A stretch of DNA of 64,000 bases from Cinnamomum chago. Its lineage: Eukaryota; Streptophyta; Magnoliopsida; Laurales; Lauraceae. The translations under genes and the position numbers were made by a program. The stretch spans positions 22,106,501 to 22,170,500 of the forward strand of contig CP142456.1 of NCBI GenBank assembly GCA_038049695.1, read 5' to 3'. This document shows, in pieces, positions 1 through 12,021 of this stretch; position 1 is the stretch's first letter; each line of letters begins with the position of its first letter. The notes under the pieces are model-generated. The model did not search any database and was not told the origin of the DNA. It saw only the letters and a list, made by a program, of their open reading frames with translations.

Positions 1-1076
1 TGGCTCTAGAGACTCAAATAATCTCTCCTAGGGTATTCTCACCTCAGATCAATGAGAGAACTAATTAATGTGTCTAATCTTCAATATGCACATCTACCTT
101 TAGGGTTGAGAGGAACACCCTATTTATAGCCCCAAATTCATGCCTTAGGGTTAGAACAAAAATATGACTCAAAGTCTCAAAAGAAAACTAATTTGCATCA
201 GATCTGGACTTTTTCCTGTTTAGCCTGCACCATTTGATCGATCGGACCACACAAATAACTAGGATGCTTCAACACTTCGATCGATCATACAGAGGGTCCG
301 ATCGATTGGTCCTCAATGGATGCGCCCGATTTTCTCTTTTATTTGGTTCAGCTATTCCGGCGACAAAACCATAGTCCATTCTAAAATAAATTAGAAAATG
401 CAACTCAATGGACCCAGAGTTTTGTCCAACCCATGAATTAGCCAACATAAATATACTAACAATATTTTTCTTCAATGAAGTATATTCTAGGGCTGGGAAA
501 GTAATGCACGTAGTTAAAGGACCAAAGAAGCACAATAACTTTTCCAAGAACGTTTAACCAACCAATCAGAGTCTTATACTTGATCTATTTAGTTTTTTTT
601 TAAAAAAAAAAACAATTTAACTTCACTTATGCATGGTTGAGATGCACTATACAAGTACACCAATGATTTTGATGCATGGTTGAGATGAGCTCCACCAATT
701 CACTTGTGATCATCAATCTCTCTTCTTCACTCTCATCCTATGCCTCCTCTTTTTATATGGCTTCTAAGGAAGGAAGGAGCATGCCAACTTTCCTCACCTG
801 AGGGCTCGATGGGGTCCTAGCCACTTTTAGTTGGGTATCAAAAAATTGATGGAAGGAAATAAAATAAAATAAAATAAAATAGTGGAAGAAGAAATTTATT
901 GGTTGTCAGTGCATAGATTGGATATCTAATGGGAGAAAGTATATAAGACTTTTCTTTGTTTCTCCTTCGCATCATTTTTTTTTCTCTCCTCATTTTCTAT
1001 TGTTTTCCCTCATTTCTTACTAGTTTACCTACTTCGAATGAAATTCAAAAGGATTTCTGAAAAATACACTTCTATC
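1..1076. other. intergenic DNA, no gene seen
   Basis: AT-rich DNA without a convincing reading frame. The visible landmarks are a pair of facing GATCGATCGG-type palindromes at about 234-312, a T/A homopolymer stretch at 592-612, and an AAAAT-type simple repeat at about 859-881. I assign no function. Confidence 0.6.
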
Positions 1077-1081
1077 AAAGG

Positions 1082-1502
1082 TGATGGGTTGGTGAAGCCT
1101 GATCTAGACTATAATTTATTTACAAGGGTTAATATATAATTTATCAGTTTAATTTGGACTATCTGTTATAAGGCTAGATCCGACGGTTGGGGATGTCTAG
1201 AGATTTAGGATTTTATGTATTTATATTGGGTGGTGAGAGCGTTGTACTTAGAGATTAAAGAGAGAGAGATTGTTTGATAGAAACCAAGAGAGACAAGGAG
1301 AGCATGTACTCTTTTGTATCACAAGAAGATGATTATTCTTCTTGTGTGGTGATCTCTAGGAATAATGAATCGGCGTGAATCTCCCGTGGACGTAGGCAAC
1401 TTCGCCGAACAATGTAAATTTGTGTATTGTGGATTGTTCCTTTTGTGGTGCGTGCTTGATTGATTATTTTCGTAGGTTGCGCGCATGTTTTGATCCCTAG
1501 CA
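1082..1502 (+). repeat. 5' LTR of TRIM-like element
   Basis: The LTR starts TGATGGGTTGG and ends CCCTAGCA, with TG...CA termini. It is followed by the spacer AC and the primer binding site. Confidence 0.9.
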
Positions 1503-1578
1503 ACTGGTATAAGAGCTTCTTAGCCATGTTCTACTATCGTCAAAGCTATTCAGTGTGACCAGTCTTCAAGTGGGAGAT

Positions 1579-1994
1579 TTATGAGTTGGTAAAGATTGAT
1601 CTAGAAATTAATTTATTTACAAGGGTTAATATGTAATTTGTCATTTTAATATGGATCATCTATTATAAGGCTAGATCCAACGGCTGGGGGTGTCTAGAGG
1701 TTTAGAGTTTTATGTATTTATAATGGGTGGTGAAAGCATTGTACTTAGATCTTAAAAAGAGTGAGATTATCTGAGAGAAACCAAGAGAGAGAGAGGGAGT
1801 GGATGTACTCTTGTGTATCACGAGAAGAGGGTTATTCTTCTTATGTGGTGATATCTAGGAATAGTGAACCGGCATGAATCGGTATCTCTCGTGGACATAG
1901 GCAACTTTGCAGAAGCACTTAAATTTATGTGTCGTGGATTGTTCTTCTTGTGGTGTGTGCTTGATTGATTGTTCTTATAATTTGATCCCTAGCA
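1579..1994 (+). repeat. 3' LTR of TRIM-like element
   Basis: It aligns along its length to the 5' LTR and ends at the same GATCCCTAGCA sequence. The first dinucleotide is TT, a decayed TG. Confidence 0.88.
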
Positions 1995-1999
1995 AAAGG

Positions 2000-3840
2000 G
2001 GCTAAGACTGAAGAAAGAAAAATAGAGATCTACAAGGAACTATCCATGTAGAACCACTTCTAGAGGTGGGGCTACTGTCCCTAAAGGATGTTTTAAGTAG
2101 GAATAAAACATATAGGATTCATCCACATCCAAGACAATTGGTATTAAAACATTTATCTTGTGTATCATTAGATTCTTAACATGGGTATGATTGTATCTAA
2201 ATGTGATGGATTCTTGGGCTGGGCCTATTCAAGACTTAGATTTTCGTAGGAGCAAGCCCAGCCAGCACACAACCTAAGTTATCCTGGGGTATATAGGGCA
2301 ATAAGACCTGGCGTTTGCCCTGAATTATGTGACTGAAAAGTGTGCATGCTGACCTGTAATGACTTAGGTCCAGCTCAAATTTAGTTCATGTTTAATAGGG
2401 ATGTAAATGGACCAGGTAAGATCTATACACTACCGGACCCACCACAAGTTAGTGTTTTGAGTTCAACTTTTTATCTAAATAAATATTATTATAGAATATT
2501 TTATGATTGTTTACATCTTATTTAGTCCATACCATGTTCTTGTCACTGACCCATCGGTTTGACGCTCCTAGGTTTGAGACCTGGACCCATCCCAGTCCTT
2601 TTTTTTTTGTTTGTTAGAAATCCCAATCCATTTACAGCTCTAGCAGTCAACTAGTCTTCTGTGGTGGCAGCAGCCACTGGTTGCGAGGTTCATATGGATG
2701 CATGACAATCAAGGGGAGTAGAGATGGGTAGAGCCATATCAATCTAATGATCCTTACCTTTATTTTCTAATCCTTCAAGATATTGTTGGTTTTGGGCTAC
2801 TAAATTCAGCGCCAGATAATTATCAGATCAATATTGAAACGGGAACTAATTAATAATCATATAAAGTGTGTGTAAAGAAATTGGATTTATGACCCACTTA
2901 AGGAGAAAGAAAAGGGCTGCAAAACAAAAGGAGAAATTGTACTTCTTATTCTCGAAGATAATACATTTACTCTTTTATTCTATTTTTTATTATTATTATT
3001 ATTATTTTTTTACCCCAGCCGACCAAGAGAACCCATAGCAGCTAGTATTGGGAAGAGAAAGCCTACAAAGTGGAAAGAGAAGCCCATGCAAGTGGAAAGG
3101 GTGGCATATCCAGAGATTCATTCATCAACTGCTCGGTGTGACATATGCAGGGTTGCCAATTGAGCATTTGACTTACTCTACTTTTATCTACTTTTCACAA
3201 GCCCATATAATGGACAAACTATTCAAAATTCAGGCGGCTCATATAACACAACAATGTGCTCTATATATCATACGGAAAAGGCAAATAAACTTAAATTGGA
3301 GTTGAAACCATCAGTATATGGATCACATCTAAAATACATGATGAATTTCATTTGAAAAAAAATTCACATATTTACATGTGATCAATCCGAAATTAGGGTG
3401 ATTAACTCTAATTGGAATGAATTCTCTTTAAGTGTCACTCATCAGATTTGTGTATTACGAGCAGATTGGATAAATCAATGGTGAGCCCACAGTACAATTT
3501 AAAAAGAAGAGTAAGAGATAAAAATCAAGAATGCAAGATAAGAAATGATTAATAAACTTATTTTCATCTAGGGTGACTCTACAACCTCCCGAAGTACATG
3601 TTTGTAGCTAAACAAACTCCCAAAGGGACCACACAAATAATACAACCAAAAGAGCACAATGATTGGGATAAGAACAGATCCATTATTTATATATGTAATC
3701 ATCTTTACCTAATATTCTTTCTAAAGTACAAGTGCTCGAAAAAAATATTGGATTAGCTGCTGTGAGGCATGTGAGCGTCATTTCCTAACAGTGAACTACC
3801 CGAACAACCAACTATTTATTTGGAGAGACTTTTTTTTTTT
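2000..3840. other. intergenic DNA, no gene seen
   Basis: There is no retroelement protein signature and no long frame. A TTA/ATT microsatellite lies at about 2987-3006. A segment at 3010-3110 beginning TTACCCCAGCC resembles 5398-5510, so it is probably a dispersed repeat. Confidence 0.55.
3010..3110 (+). repeat. dispersed repeat, copy 1
   Basis: It shares the order TTACCCCAGCC ... AAGAGA ... GAAGCCCA ... CAAGTGG ... GGTGGCATA with 5398-5510. Both copies follow a T-rich tract. The family is not recognised. Confidence 0.45.
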
Positions 3841-3870
3841 TTGTTTGGGCGGGGGGGGGGGGGGTGGGGA
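3841..3870 (+). repeat. T tract and poly-G tract
   Basis: A T-rich run (about 3831-3843) is followed by a G run of 14 at 3851-3864. This is low-complexity sequence prone to assembly or base-call length error. Confidence 0.7.
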
Positions 3871-4676
3871 ACCATTTTTTTATTCTAATTTTCTGGCAAC
3901 CAAAAACTCCTATGAGGTTTGTGTTAATTCTAATACACAGTCTGACTTCTAAAGCTTATATAAGAGCCCTTCACTTTTGAAACTACTTATAAAAGGCACC
4001 CTTGACTGATATTTAATGAAAACGGCCATTTTTAAGCTATTGAAAGACAAAAATAACTCTCATATCAAACTCAAAAGCTCCCTAACCCATATAACCCAAG
4101 TAGCAATATCTTTGTAAGGCAACTAAGATTAAGTTCCTTAGAAGATGGGCCATAATACCTACAAGGTAGAGAAACCTAGGTTAGGGTTAAGTTATTTGAT
4201 TAGGTTAAGGTTTATGTTTCAAATAAGGGGCCATTTTGATCTTTTTATAGCTTAAAATGGCAGGAGAATTAAAAAACCATTTTTTATTCTAATTTTCTGG
4301 CAACCAAAAACCCCTATGAGGTTTGTGTTAATTCTAATACACAGTCTGACTTCTAAAGATTATATAAGAGCCCTTCACTTTTGAAACTACTTATAAAAGG
4401 CACCCTTGACTGATATTTAATGAAAACGACCATTTTTAAGCTATTGAAAGACAAAAATAACTCTCATATTAAACTCAAAAGCTCCCTAACCCATATAACC
4501 CAAGTAGCAATATCTTTGTAAGGCAACTAAGATTTAGTTCCTTAGAAGATGGGCCATAATACCTACAAGGTAAAGAAACCTAGGTTAGGGTTAAGTTATT
4601 TGATTAGGTTAAGGTTTATGTTTCAAATAAGGGGGCATTTTGATCTTTTTATAGCTTAAAATGGCAGGAGAATGAT
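3871..4676 (+). repeat. tandem duplication, period about 405 bp
   Basis: The segment beginning ACCATTTTTTATTCTAATTT at 3871 recurs at 4276 and stays nearly identical to the shared end AAAATGGCAGGAGAAT. The very low divergence suggests a recent duplication. No coding frame spans the unit. Confidence 0.85.
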
Positions 4677-4788
4677 AGTGTTCAAAAAAAGTTATTTGAT
4701 TAGGTTAAGGTTTATGTTTCAAATAAGGGGGCATTTTGATCTTTTTATAGCTTAAAATGGCAGGAGAATGATAGTGTTCAAAAAAGTT
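4595..4788 (+). repeat. nested tandem duplication, period 96 bp
   Basis: The last quarter of the 405-bp unit, from GTTATTTGATTAGG to GATAGTGTTCAAAAAA, is repeated again (4595 and 4691 starts). A second slippage or unequal-exchange event therefore followed the first. Confidence 0.8.
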
Positions 4789-4806
4789 AGTCAAGGTTGT
4801 TTTTTA

Positions 4807-5074
4807 GGGCCTGTTTGTTTGAAAGTATATTAGACAAGTAACGTGGGTATTCGGGCTTTGATCATGTCCCCTAAGGATTTGGAATTGTGTTCTTAATTGT
4901 TAGAGTTTTGAATATCAACCTTCTTAAAAGTCGCTTTTAACTTTTTGAAAATTCAAAATTCATATTTTTCAAATATTGAGCTTATTTTAAACATTTGAAA
5001 TTCTACTTAGAGTCGAGCGATTGGAGAATTCAATTTCTCTCTGATAAGAACTAATAGAATTCTTTCAAACAACC
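4807..5074. mobile_element. possible small MITE
   Basis: The left end GGGCCTGTTTGTTTGAAAG after TTA looks like a PIF/Harbinger or hAT-type terminal inverted repeat. The right end CTTTCAAACAACC is a shortened inverse. The flanks are TTA and TAA, not an exact duplication, so this is only a candidate. Confidence 0.35.
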
Positions 5075-5397
5075 TAAGATAGAGTCGAAGTCAATGATGT
5101 TTTTCGGAGTGTTTAAAGGTCAATGTGTTTTTTTTATAATTGGTGCAAACTCAAGGATGTATTAGAAAATTCATTTTGATTTTTGTTTTTATCTTGTTAC
5201 TCATTATCTTTAATAAAGGGAGTTGGCTGCTAATCATCTGGTAAAGCACAACAAAATCCATCATTTGGGTGAGTCCATTATATTAATCATTCAGGTGGCT
5301 AATGACTAATTTTATCATGGAACAGCCTTTCATATATATTTTCATCATTTAGATGCGCCACTTTGATCCATCATTTATGACCTAGTAGTGACTTCTT

Positions 5398-5510
5398 TTT
5401 ACCCCAGCCCATAAGGCTGGAATCAAGAGAGGCCACACATGTAGAAAGACGAAGCCCACACCGTGAAAAAGAGAGTCCGTACAAGTGGTAAGAGTGGCAT
5501 ACCTAATGGT
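5398..5510 (+). repeat. dispersed repeat, copy 2
   Basis: This is the partner of 3010-3110, diverged and with small indels. Confidence 0.45.
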
Positions 5511-6525
5511 GGTTGTTATTGTTGTTGTCATGCACTACTCAATAGTCATATTTTTTCTTTTTTTGTTTTTTTTTCCTCTTGTGCCCGGCTAAGGGGGCTG
5601 GAAGAAGGAAGTAAACCCGGAATGACGTAATTGAGACTTTAGGTGAGGTGAAGAGCCTCAAGTGAGAGAAGGTTGCATGCCGAGGAATAAGTGAGAACTG
5701 ACATATCTTACCACTAGAGTAATAAAGATGCCGTTCTCTTCAATGGTCCTGTTAGAATGAGTCGTTTAGTTGTAACGGGCAAGCAACCCATGATTTTCAG
5801 ATAAAATTTATAATTACACCCCTCTATTTTCTAAAATAATTTCAAAAGCACTCCTCTTGTTTCTTCAACATCAAAATTAGAGAAAAAAGAAAGTTCTCTT
5901 AACTTGTCTTTCACCGATTAATGATAAAATAATAAATAATAAAATCATAGTGCATTGACCATGATATCATGAGTCATCATACGGTGTTTACAACATCTAG
6001 TCGGGAGATGACGTGGCAATAGTCCGCCACTTTCCCTAACGTGAGGAAAACGTAACAGGCATCGTAGAGCTAATGAGCACGTAAATTGGACGTGCAAGTG
6101 CTCATCGTCCGCAAAGCACAGGTCCTGAATTGAAAAATTAAACTCAGTAGAATAGTGTAAGACATACAATGGTTCAATTGATTAGGGAGGCACATAAAAC
6201 CCAATCTATCGGCTTTTTAATTAATCAATCCGATCCGACTTATGGAGAGAACTTAGACCGAATCCATCAAACTTTGGTTCGGTTGGGTCGGTCAAACCGT
6301 TTATTTGTTTTTTCTAATTTTTTAAAAATAAAAAATTAGAAAATTTAAAATGATGATATTGATAAGTGTTAAATATTGCATATTTTAACCGTCATTAGTC
6401 TGAGTTTTATCAGTATCTTATGTGTATATCATTTGCTTTACACGGATATTTTATCCTTCAATCAAATTATCGGATTATAGGATTATCATAACTTATAACT
6501 TTTTTTTAACTTGTAAAATGACGTC
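5511..6525. other. intergenic DNA, no gene seen
   Basis: There is no recognisable protein. A GGTTCGGTTGGGTCGGT-rich stretch at about 6190-6310 resembles 20850-21045 and may be a diverged MITE, but I cannot define its ends. Confidence 0.5.
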
Positions 6526-6530
6526 GTTTC

Positions 6531-8208
6531 TGTAAGAAGTAGGTGGGCCTTGAGAATAGGTTTTCAAAACTTTTTGACCCACTTGATTCTGGGATCAAGT
6601 ACCCATAAGGCTATAAACCATATCCATGATCCAATCCATCAAACTCATTAACCATGTACAGTAATAAACTCTATCTAAAAGATAGAAACCAGCAACAATC
6701 AAGCAACCACAAAAGTTACAATATACAAGGAAGTAGATTATACATTTGAAGTTCGGTTGTGCTCTAATGAAGAAGAAGACTTGCTAGATAAAGAAATTCT
6801 TTCTTGATAGTAAATTTAGAATCTCCAAGACCTTTTAGCCTTCCACGCCATGTCCTGTATCAGATCTCTTCTCTAAAGGAGATTGGTGAGATTTTTTAAA
6901 GAAAACAATTAAAAGCTCTAAAGGAAACCGGAAGAGAAACTAGAAGAGGAAGGAGAAGAGAAACTGTGCAACACTTGCACAAAAGGGAGGCTGGGCATGA
7001 ATTCCAAGGGGGAATTATTCATTGGACGTCCAGCCCCTTTTCTCCTTTATTTATAACTTGGTATCCTCTTCTTTACTAATAGAAATAGAAGTCTTATTTC
7101 CATACTAATTAGTAACCTACTGTTACCACTATTAAAAGTCTCACTTCAAATAGAAATAGTAACTTTCTAATTCTTTCCTTCTTTTAGAGTTCAAGTAGGA
7201 TTAGTAACTTCCTAATAACTTGGGATAACGTGGGGACTACTAGGGATTCCATAAAAAGCTGGCTCCAACTGGGATACCGCGACCCCACATCTCATGTGCA
7301 ATTCGGGCATACAGTTAATTGTAAATAACTCCACTATATAAATGCAATTGCACTATTGTCTTTAGAATAAATTACAAAGAAAGCCCTAAACTGCCCTATA
7401 ATCACAAGTAGACACCTCTATCATTATCCATGAATCAATTGGTCATGTCCACCAATTTGGATCCATATCTTACTATCCTTGAGTTCCAATCAATCACAGT
7501 AATCATCAGTACTATCTAATTAACTCTTAATTGAGATGAGTGCACATTTACTAATGATAAATCCATTAATTGGCAAAATCGGATAATATAAATAGATTCT
7601 ATCTTGACTATTGAATGTTCCCACAGTCTTACTACCACATACCCAAGACACTGAGGTTTTGACCTACAATTGGCCTCACTTATTGGCGACTCAAGGCAAA
7701 TGAATAGACAGAAACTTGAGTTCATCAATGTCTTAGGATTGAGAGCCTATTGCTAGGGAATTATGAAAGCAAACCTTAAAGTAAAGACAGTGTTTCATAA
7801 GGTGCTTCTCACAATCCTTCAATACATCCAATGTACCAGCACCATGATCAAGAATCTTACATTCTGGTGATCGAGACAAATCACACTATCTCATAGTGAG
7901 CAAAGTGCTGCAACTTCATCAATTGAGATGCCTAGTCTCATCACTGGTTGTGAAGATATTTAAGTATAAGATTTGTGACGCATGTCTCCCGTATGTGGAT
8001 CTCATTCATACACATATATCACATCTAATATATTAATGAGACCCGGTTCATCTCATGAATCATTATGTCATATGTATTGGTTATGTGCTTAAAGTAAAGT
8101 AATAAAACATCATTCATCTCATGAAATGATAACATGATTATATTGATAAATAAAGAAATGAATCAATTTATTACATCATCTGATGGATTGACATTATACA
8201 AACTAACA
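6531..8208 (-). repeat. outer 3' LTR of Angela-like element
   Basis: It runs TGTAAGAAGTAGG ... AAACTAACA in plus-strand reading. It is preceded by TSD GTTTC and followed directly by ATCTCCCACTTG, the reverse complement of the polypurine tract. Confidence 0.9.
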
Positions 8209-8220
8209 ATCTCCCACTTG

Positions 8221-8758
8221 GGCTCAATATCAGTTAGGATTGCATCCCATGCCCATCCCGTCTACATGCTGCTCAAAGACTTTGGTGGTCAAAGGCTTAG
8301 TAAAGGGATCTGCCAGATTGTCCGCAGATGCTATCTTAGTGATAGCAATAGCAATATCACCTCTTTGCACAATCTCTCCGACCAAGTGATACTTCTTCTG
8401 TACATACTTTTGGCATTTATGGCTCCTGGGTTCCTTGGACTGAGCGATTGCCCCGCTATTATCACAGTAAACTGTGAGCGGCTGTCGTGCCAAAGGTACC
8501 ACTCCAAGTTCTAGAAGGAATTCTTTTGAGCCATACTGCTTTCTGAGCCATACTTCTTCCTTAGCTGCTTCACAAGCCGCTACATATTCAGCCTCCGATG
8601 TGGAATTAGCGATACATTCTTGTTTGATACTTCTCCAGCTGATAGCTCCATAACCAAGCATAAACACATAACCAGTGGTGGACTTCCTGGAATCCTTATC
8701 TGACATGAAGTTAGAATCTATGTATCCGATTGGAATCAGCTCATTACTGCCATAAATC
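8221..8758 (-). pseudogene. copia RNase H fragment (outer element)
   Basis: The C-terminal RNase H of copia pol (minus strand) lies directly inside the outer 3' LTR. Visible motifs, in order, are SDKDSRKSTTGYVF, SWRSIKQE, STSEAEYVA with the catalytic Glu, YCDNSGAIA with a catalytic Asp, and NLADPFTKP. Upstream of the apparent Met the family sequence continues (GYIDSNF), so the Met is internal. Small in-frame insertions around QYGSKEF and AIAITK are absent from the sister copy at 10.5-11.1 kb. The fragment stops abruptly at 8758 against a second LTR of the same family, so the rest of pol lies elsewhere or is lost. It cannot act alone. Confidence 0.9.
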
Positions 8759-10499
8759 TATTGGAATATAGGTGGGCCTTCCAGACAGGTTTCAAAAACT
8801 TTTGACCCACTTGATGCAGGGATCAATTGTCTAGAATGCAACAAAACCCAATCCAGGATGCAATCCCTCAAACTCACAGCCATGTACAGCAACATATACT
8901 ATCTAGAAGATAGAAAATAGCACATAAACATGCAACCACGAAATCCACAACATACAAGGATGTAGATATACCTTTGGAGCTTTGTTGTGCTCTAATGGAG
9001 GATTTGAGTTCTTTACTTTGATGATGAACACCTTCACTATCTAATTCAGAATCTCCAACTCCTTTTGATCTTCCACGCTATGACCCGTATTAGATCTCTT
9101 TTCTCAAGAAGATGGTGGAATCTTCAAGAGGAAACCCAACTAGTAACTCTAAGGAACTAAAGGTGAAAGAGAGGGGAACTTAGAGAAGAAGAGGACTTGT
9201 GCAACTCTTGCACAAAGGGGTTGAAAGTGCTCTATGTGTTATGCACGACCAAGAGGGGATGAATCCTCTATTTATAGCCCTCCATAACTCCTCTTTTCCT
9301 ATTTGAAATAGAAGTTTAACTCCCATTACAAAATAGTAAACTTCTCCCTTGCTAGTTGCCATAGAAGTCTCACTTCTACAACAATTAGTAGCTTTCTCCT
9401 TTCTAATTAAAATAAAAGTCCTATTTCCATTAATAATTAGTAGCTTACCATTACTACTATTAGAAGCCTCACTTCAAATAGAAATAGTAACATTCCTTTT
9501 AGAGTTCAAATAGAATTAGTATCTTTCTAATAATTTGGGCTAGCGTGGGGACCACTAGGGATTCCTTAGAAAGCTGGCTCCAACTGGGACACGCGACCCC
9601 ACATCTCATGTGCAATCCTGGCACACAGTTAATTGTAAATAACTCCACTATATAAATGCAATAGCACTCCAGTCTTAGGAATAAATTACAATGAAGACCC
9701 TAAACTTCCACATTACCACAAGTAGGCCCCTCCATCTATATCCATGGATCAAATGGACCTGTCCACCAAATTAGATCCATATCTTATTATCCTTGAGCCC
9801 CAATTAATTATAATGATCATTTGGTACCAATCCAATTAACTCTTAACTGGAATGGGTGCGCACTTACCAATGATAAATCCATTAATTGGCACAAGGGGAT
9901 ATTAAAGATAGATTCCATCTTGACCATTGAATGTTCCCACAGCTCTACTACCACGTACCCAAATCACCGAGGTGTTGACCTACAATTGGCCTCACTCATT
10001 GGTGACTCAAAGCAAATGAATAGATAGAAACTTGAGTTCATTAATGTCTCAGGATTATGAGCCTATTGCTAGGGAATAAAGACAGTGTATATAAGGTGCT
10101 TCTCATGGTCCTTCAATACATCCAATGTACCAGCACCATGATCTGGAATCTTACATTCCGATGATCGAGACAAATCACACTATCTCATAGTGATCAAGGC
10201 GTTGCAACCTTGTCAGATGAGATGTCCAATCTCATCACTGGTTGTGAAGATATTTGAGTATAAGATTTGCAATACATGTCTCCTGTATGTGGATCTCATC
10301 CATACACATGTATTACATCTAGTATACTCATGGACTCCGGTTCATCTCATGAGCCATTATGTCTTTTGTATTGGTTATGTGCAAGTATATATAACACCAT
10401 TCATCTCATGAAAGGAAAGCATGAATTGTATTGATAAATAAAGAAATTAACCAATTTATTACATCATATACCCTTGGTATTGAGACCATAAAACTAACA
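8759..10499 (-). repeat. internal third LTR, same Angela-like family
   Basis: It starts TATTGGAATATAGG (decayed TGTTGGAAGTAGG) and ends AAACTAACA, followed by the complement of the polypurine tract. It is more diverged from both outer LTRs than they are from each other, so it came from a different copy. No matching 5' LTR of that inner copy is present. Confidence 0.88.
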
Positions 10500-10514
10500 A
10501 TCTCCCACTTGGGC

Positions 10515-11110
10515 TCAATGCCAATCAGGATTGCATCTCATGCCCATCCCGTTTACATGCTGCTCAAAAACCTTGGTGGTCAAAGGCTTAGTAAATGGAT
10601 CTGCCAGATTTTCCGTAGAGGCTATCTTGGTGATTGCAATATCACCTCTCTGCACAATCTCTCTGACCAAGTGATATTTCCTCTGTACGTGCTTTTGGCT
10701 TTTATGGCTCTTGGGTTCCTTGGACTGGGAGACTGCCCCGTTGTTGTCACAGTAAACTGTGAGCGGCTGTCGCGCCAAAGGTACCACTCCAAGTTCCAAA
10801 AGGAATCTTTTGAGACATACTGCTTCCTTAGCTGCTTCACAAGCCGCTACATATTCAGCTTCAGAAGTGGAATCAGCGGTACATTCCTGTTTAATACTCC
10901 TCCAGCTGATAGCTCCTCCGCCAAGCATAAATACATAACCAGAAGTAGATTTCCTGGAATCCTTATCTGACATGAAGTCAGAATCTGTGTATCCGACTGG
11001 AATCAGCTCATCACTGCCGTAAATCAACATGTAATCTCTAGTTCTTCTCAAGTACTTGAGGATACATTTTACAGCAGTCCAATGGTCAGGACCTGAGTTA
11101 GACTGATATC
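10515..11110 (-). pseudogene. copia RNase H (inner copy) with short RT remnant
   Basis: A 178-residue open stretch encodes the RNase H domain of copia pol. The first catalytic Asp is in GYTDSDF (D23), the Glu in STSEAEY (E64), the second Asp in YCDNNGA (D102) and the late Asp in NLADPF (D151), so the active-site set is intact. The N-terminal RRTRDYML stretch is the usual RT-to-RNase H connection. Reading upstream on the minus strand, only the tail of RT is left before a deletion joins it to the end of integrase near 11.11-11.18 kb. Family proteins are fused gag-pol polyproteins, so this Met is not a true start. Confidence 0.92.
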
Positions 11111-11159
11111 TTGGTCCGAGCGCAGACAGAGATATGGATTTCCAAGATCACATTTTTTA

Positions 11160-12015
11160 AAGATTTCCAGTCAATTATATAATCTTCCTCCAAAAAAACT
11201 ACATTGGTGCTGACAAGTACTTTCTGCTATCTAAGATTATAGAATAACCAACATTTAGTTCCTTTAGTATATCCTACAAACGTGCATACTTTCGACTTTG
11301 ATTCCAACTTATCCGTCTTAACCATCAGCACGTGTGCTAGACAATCCCAAATATGTAAATGTTGTAGACTAGGCTTTTGCCTGGACTACAACTCCCAGGG
11401 AGTCTTAGGTATAGACTTAGATGGTACGAGGTTTAGTATGTACATTGCAGTATCCAAGGCATATCCCCAAAAAGATATAGGTAATCCTGAGAAACTCAAC
11501 ATAGACCTGATCATATCTAAAAGAGTCCGGTTCCTTCTTTCTGCTATTCGATTATATTGAGGCATACCAGGAGCAGACAACTGGGATAGAATTCCATTCT
11601 CTGTTAAGTATCCCATAAATTCAACAGAGAGATATTCCCCTCCTCGATCTGATCGAAGAGTCTTGATACTTTTATCTAATTGCTTTTTCACTTCTGCTCG
11701 AAACTCTTTGAACGTTTCAAAAGTCTCGGACTTACGGTTCATAAGGTATATATATTCATATCTTGAGTAATCATATGTGAAAGTGATGAAATACTCATAT
11801 CCTCCTCTGGCTCTGACATTTATGGGCCCACACACATCAGTATGCACTAATTCCAATAAATCTTTGGCCCTATTGCCCTTGAATGAAAATGGTCTTTTGG
11901 TCATTTTGCCTTCCAGACAGAACTCGCAGACATGCATTGATTCTATCACCAATGAAGGCAAGTTACAATCTTTCACTAGCCTGTCAATCTTATTTAGGTT
12001 TATATGACCTAGCAT
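11160..12015 (-). pseudogene. copia integrase (Angela-like)
   Basis: An open stretch at 11386-12015 (209 residues) holds the end of the zinc-binding GAG-pre-integrase segment ([10 protein letters not shown], then CEFCLEGK) and the integrase core. The catalytic triad is present: D60 in HTDVCGP, D123 in RSDRGGEY and E159 in IAERRNRT, with exactly 35 residues between the second and third. After a stop near 11386 the C-terminal part continues (LGYPKG-type region) to about 11160. There the sequence jumps to RT-tail/RNase H, so about a full RT domain has been deleted. Integrase inserts the cDNA into chromosomal DNA; this copy is fossil. Confidence 0.92.
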
Positions 12016-12021
12016 CAGGTG

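Larger units (their letters stand above)
1082..1994 (+). mobile_element. TRIM-like non-autonomous LTR retroelement
   Basis: Two direct LTRs (1082-1502 and 1579-1994, roughly 85-88% alike by eye) flank only 76 bp of internal DNA. That internal DNA has a primer binding site for initiator tRNA-Met right after the first LTR (TGGTATAAGAGC at 1505-1516, one mismatch to TGGTATCAGAGC) and a polypurine tract right before the second (AAGTGGGAGAT at 1568-1578). A perfect 5-bp target-site duplication AAAGG lies at 1077-1081 and 1995-1999. There is no coding capacity, so the element must have moved using proteins of an autonomous copia relative. It is about 0.9 kb, longer than classic TRIMs, so an internally deleted copia element is the alternative reading. 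The second LTR starts TT instead of TG. Confidence 0.9.

Noticed and set aside
2534-2620. SINE-like GGTTTGAGACC motif followed by a T run
   Set aside because: No A box at the expected distance, no TSD and no second copy in the window.
7516-7728. 70-residue minus frame repeated at 18123-18335
   Set aside because: It lies in the LTR of the Angela-like element; the similarity reflects LTR identity. It was used only as evidence that the outer LTRs are a pair.
8134-8514. Plus-strand frames antisense to RNase H (also 10431-10970)
   Set aside because: Antisense shadows of the conserved RNase H coding strand.
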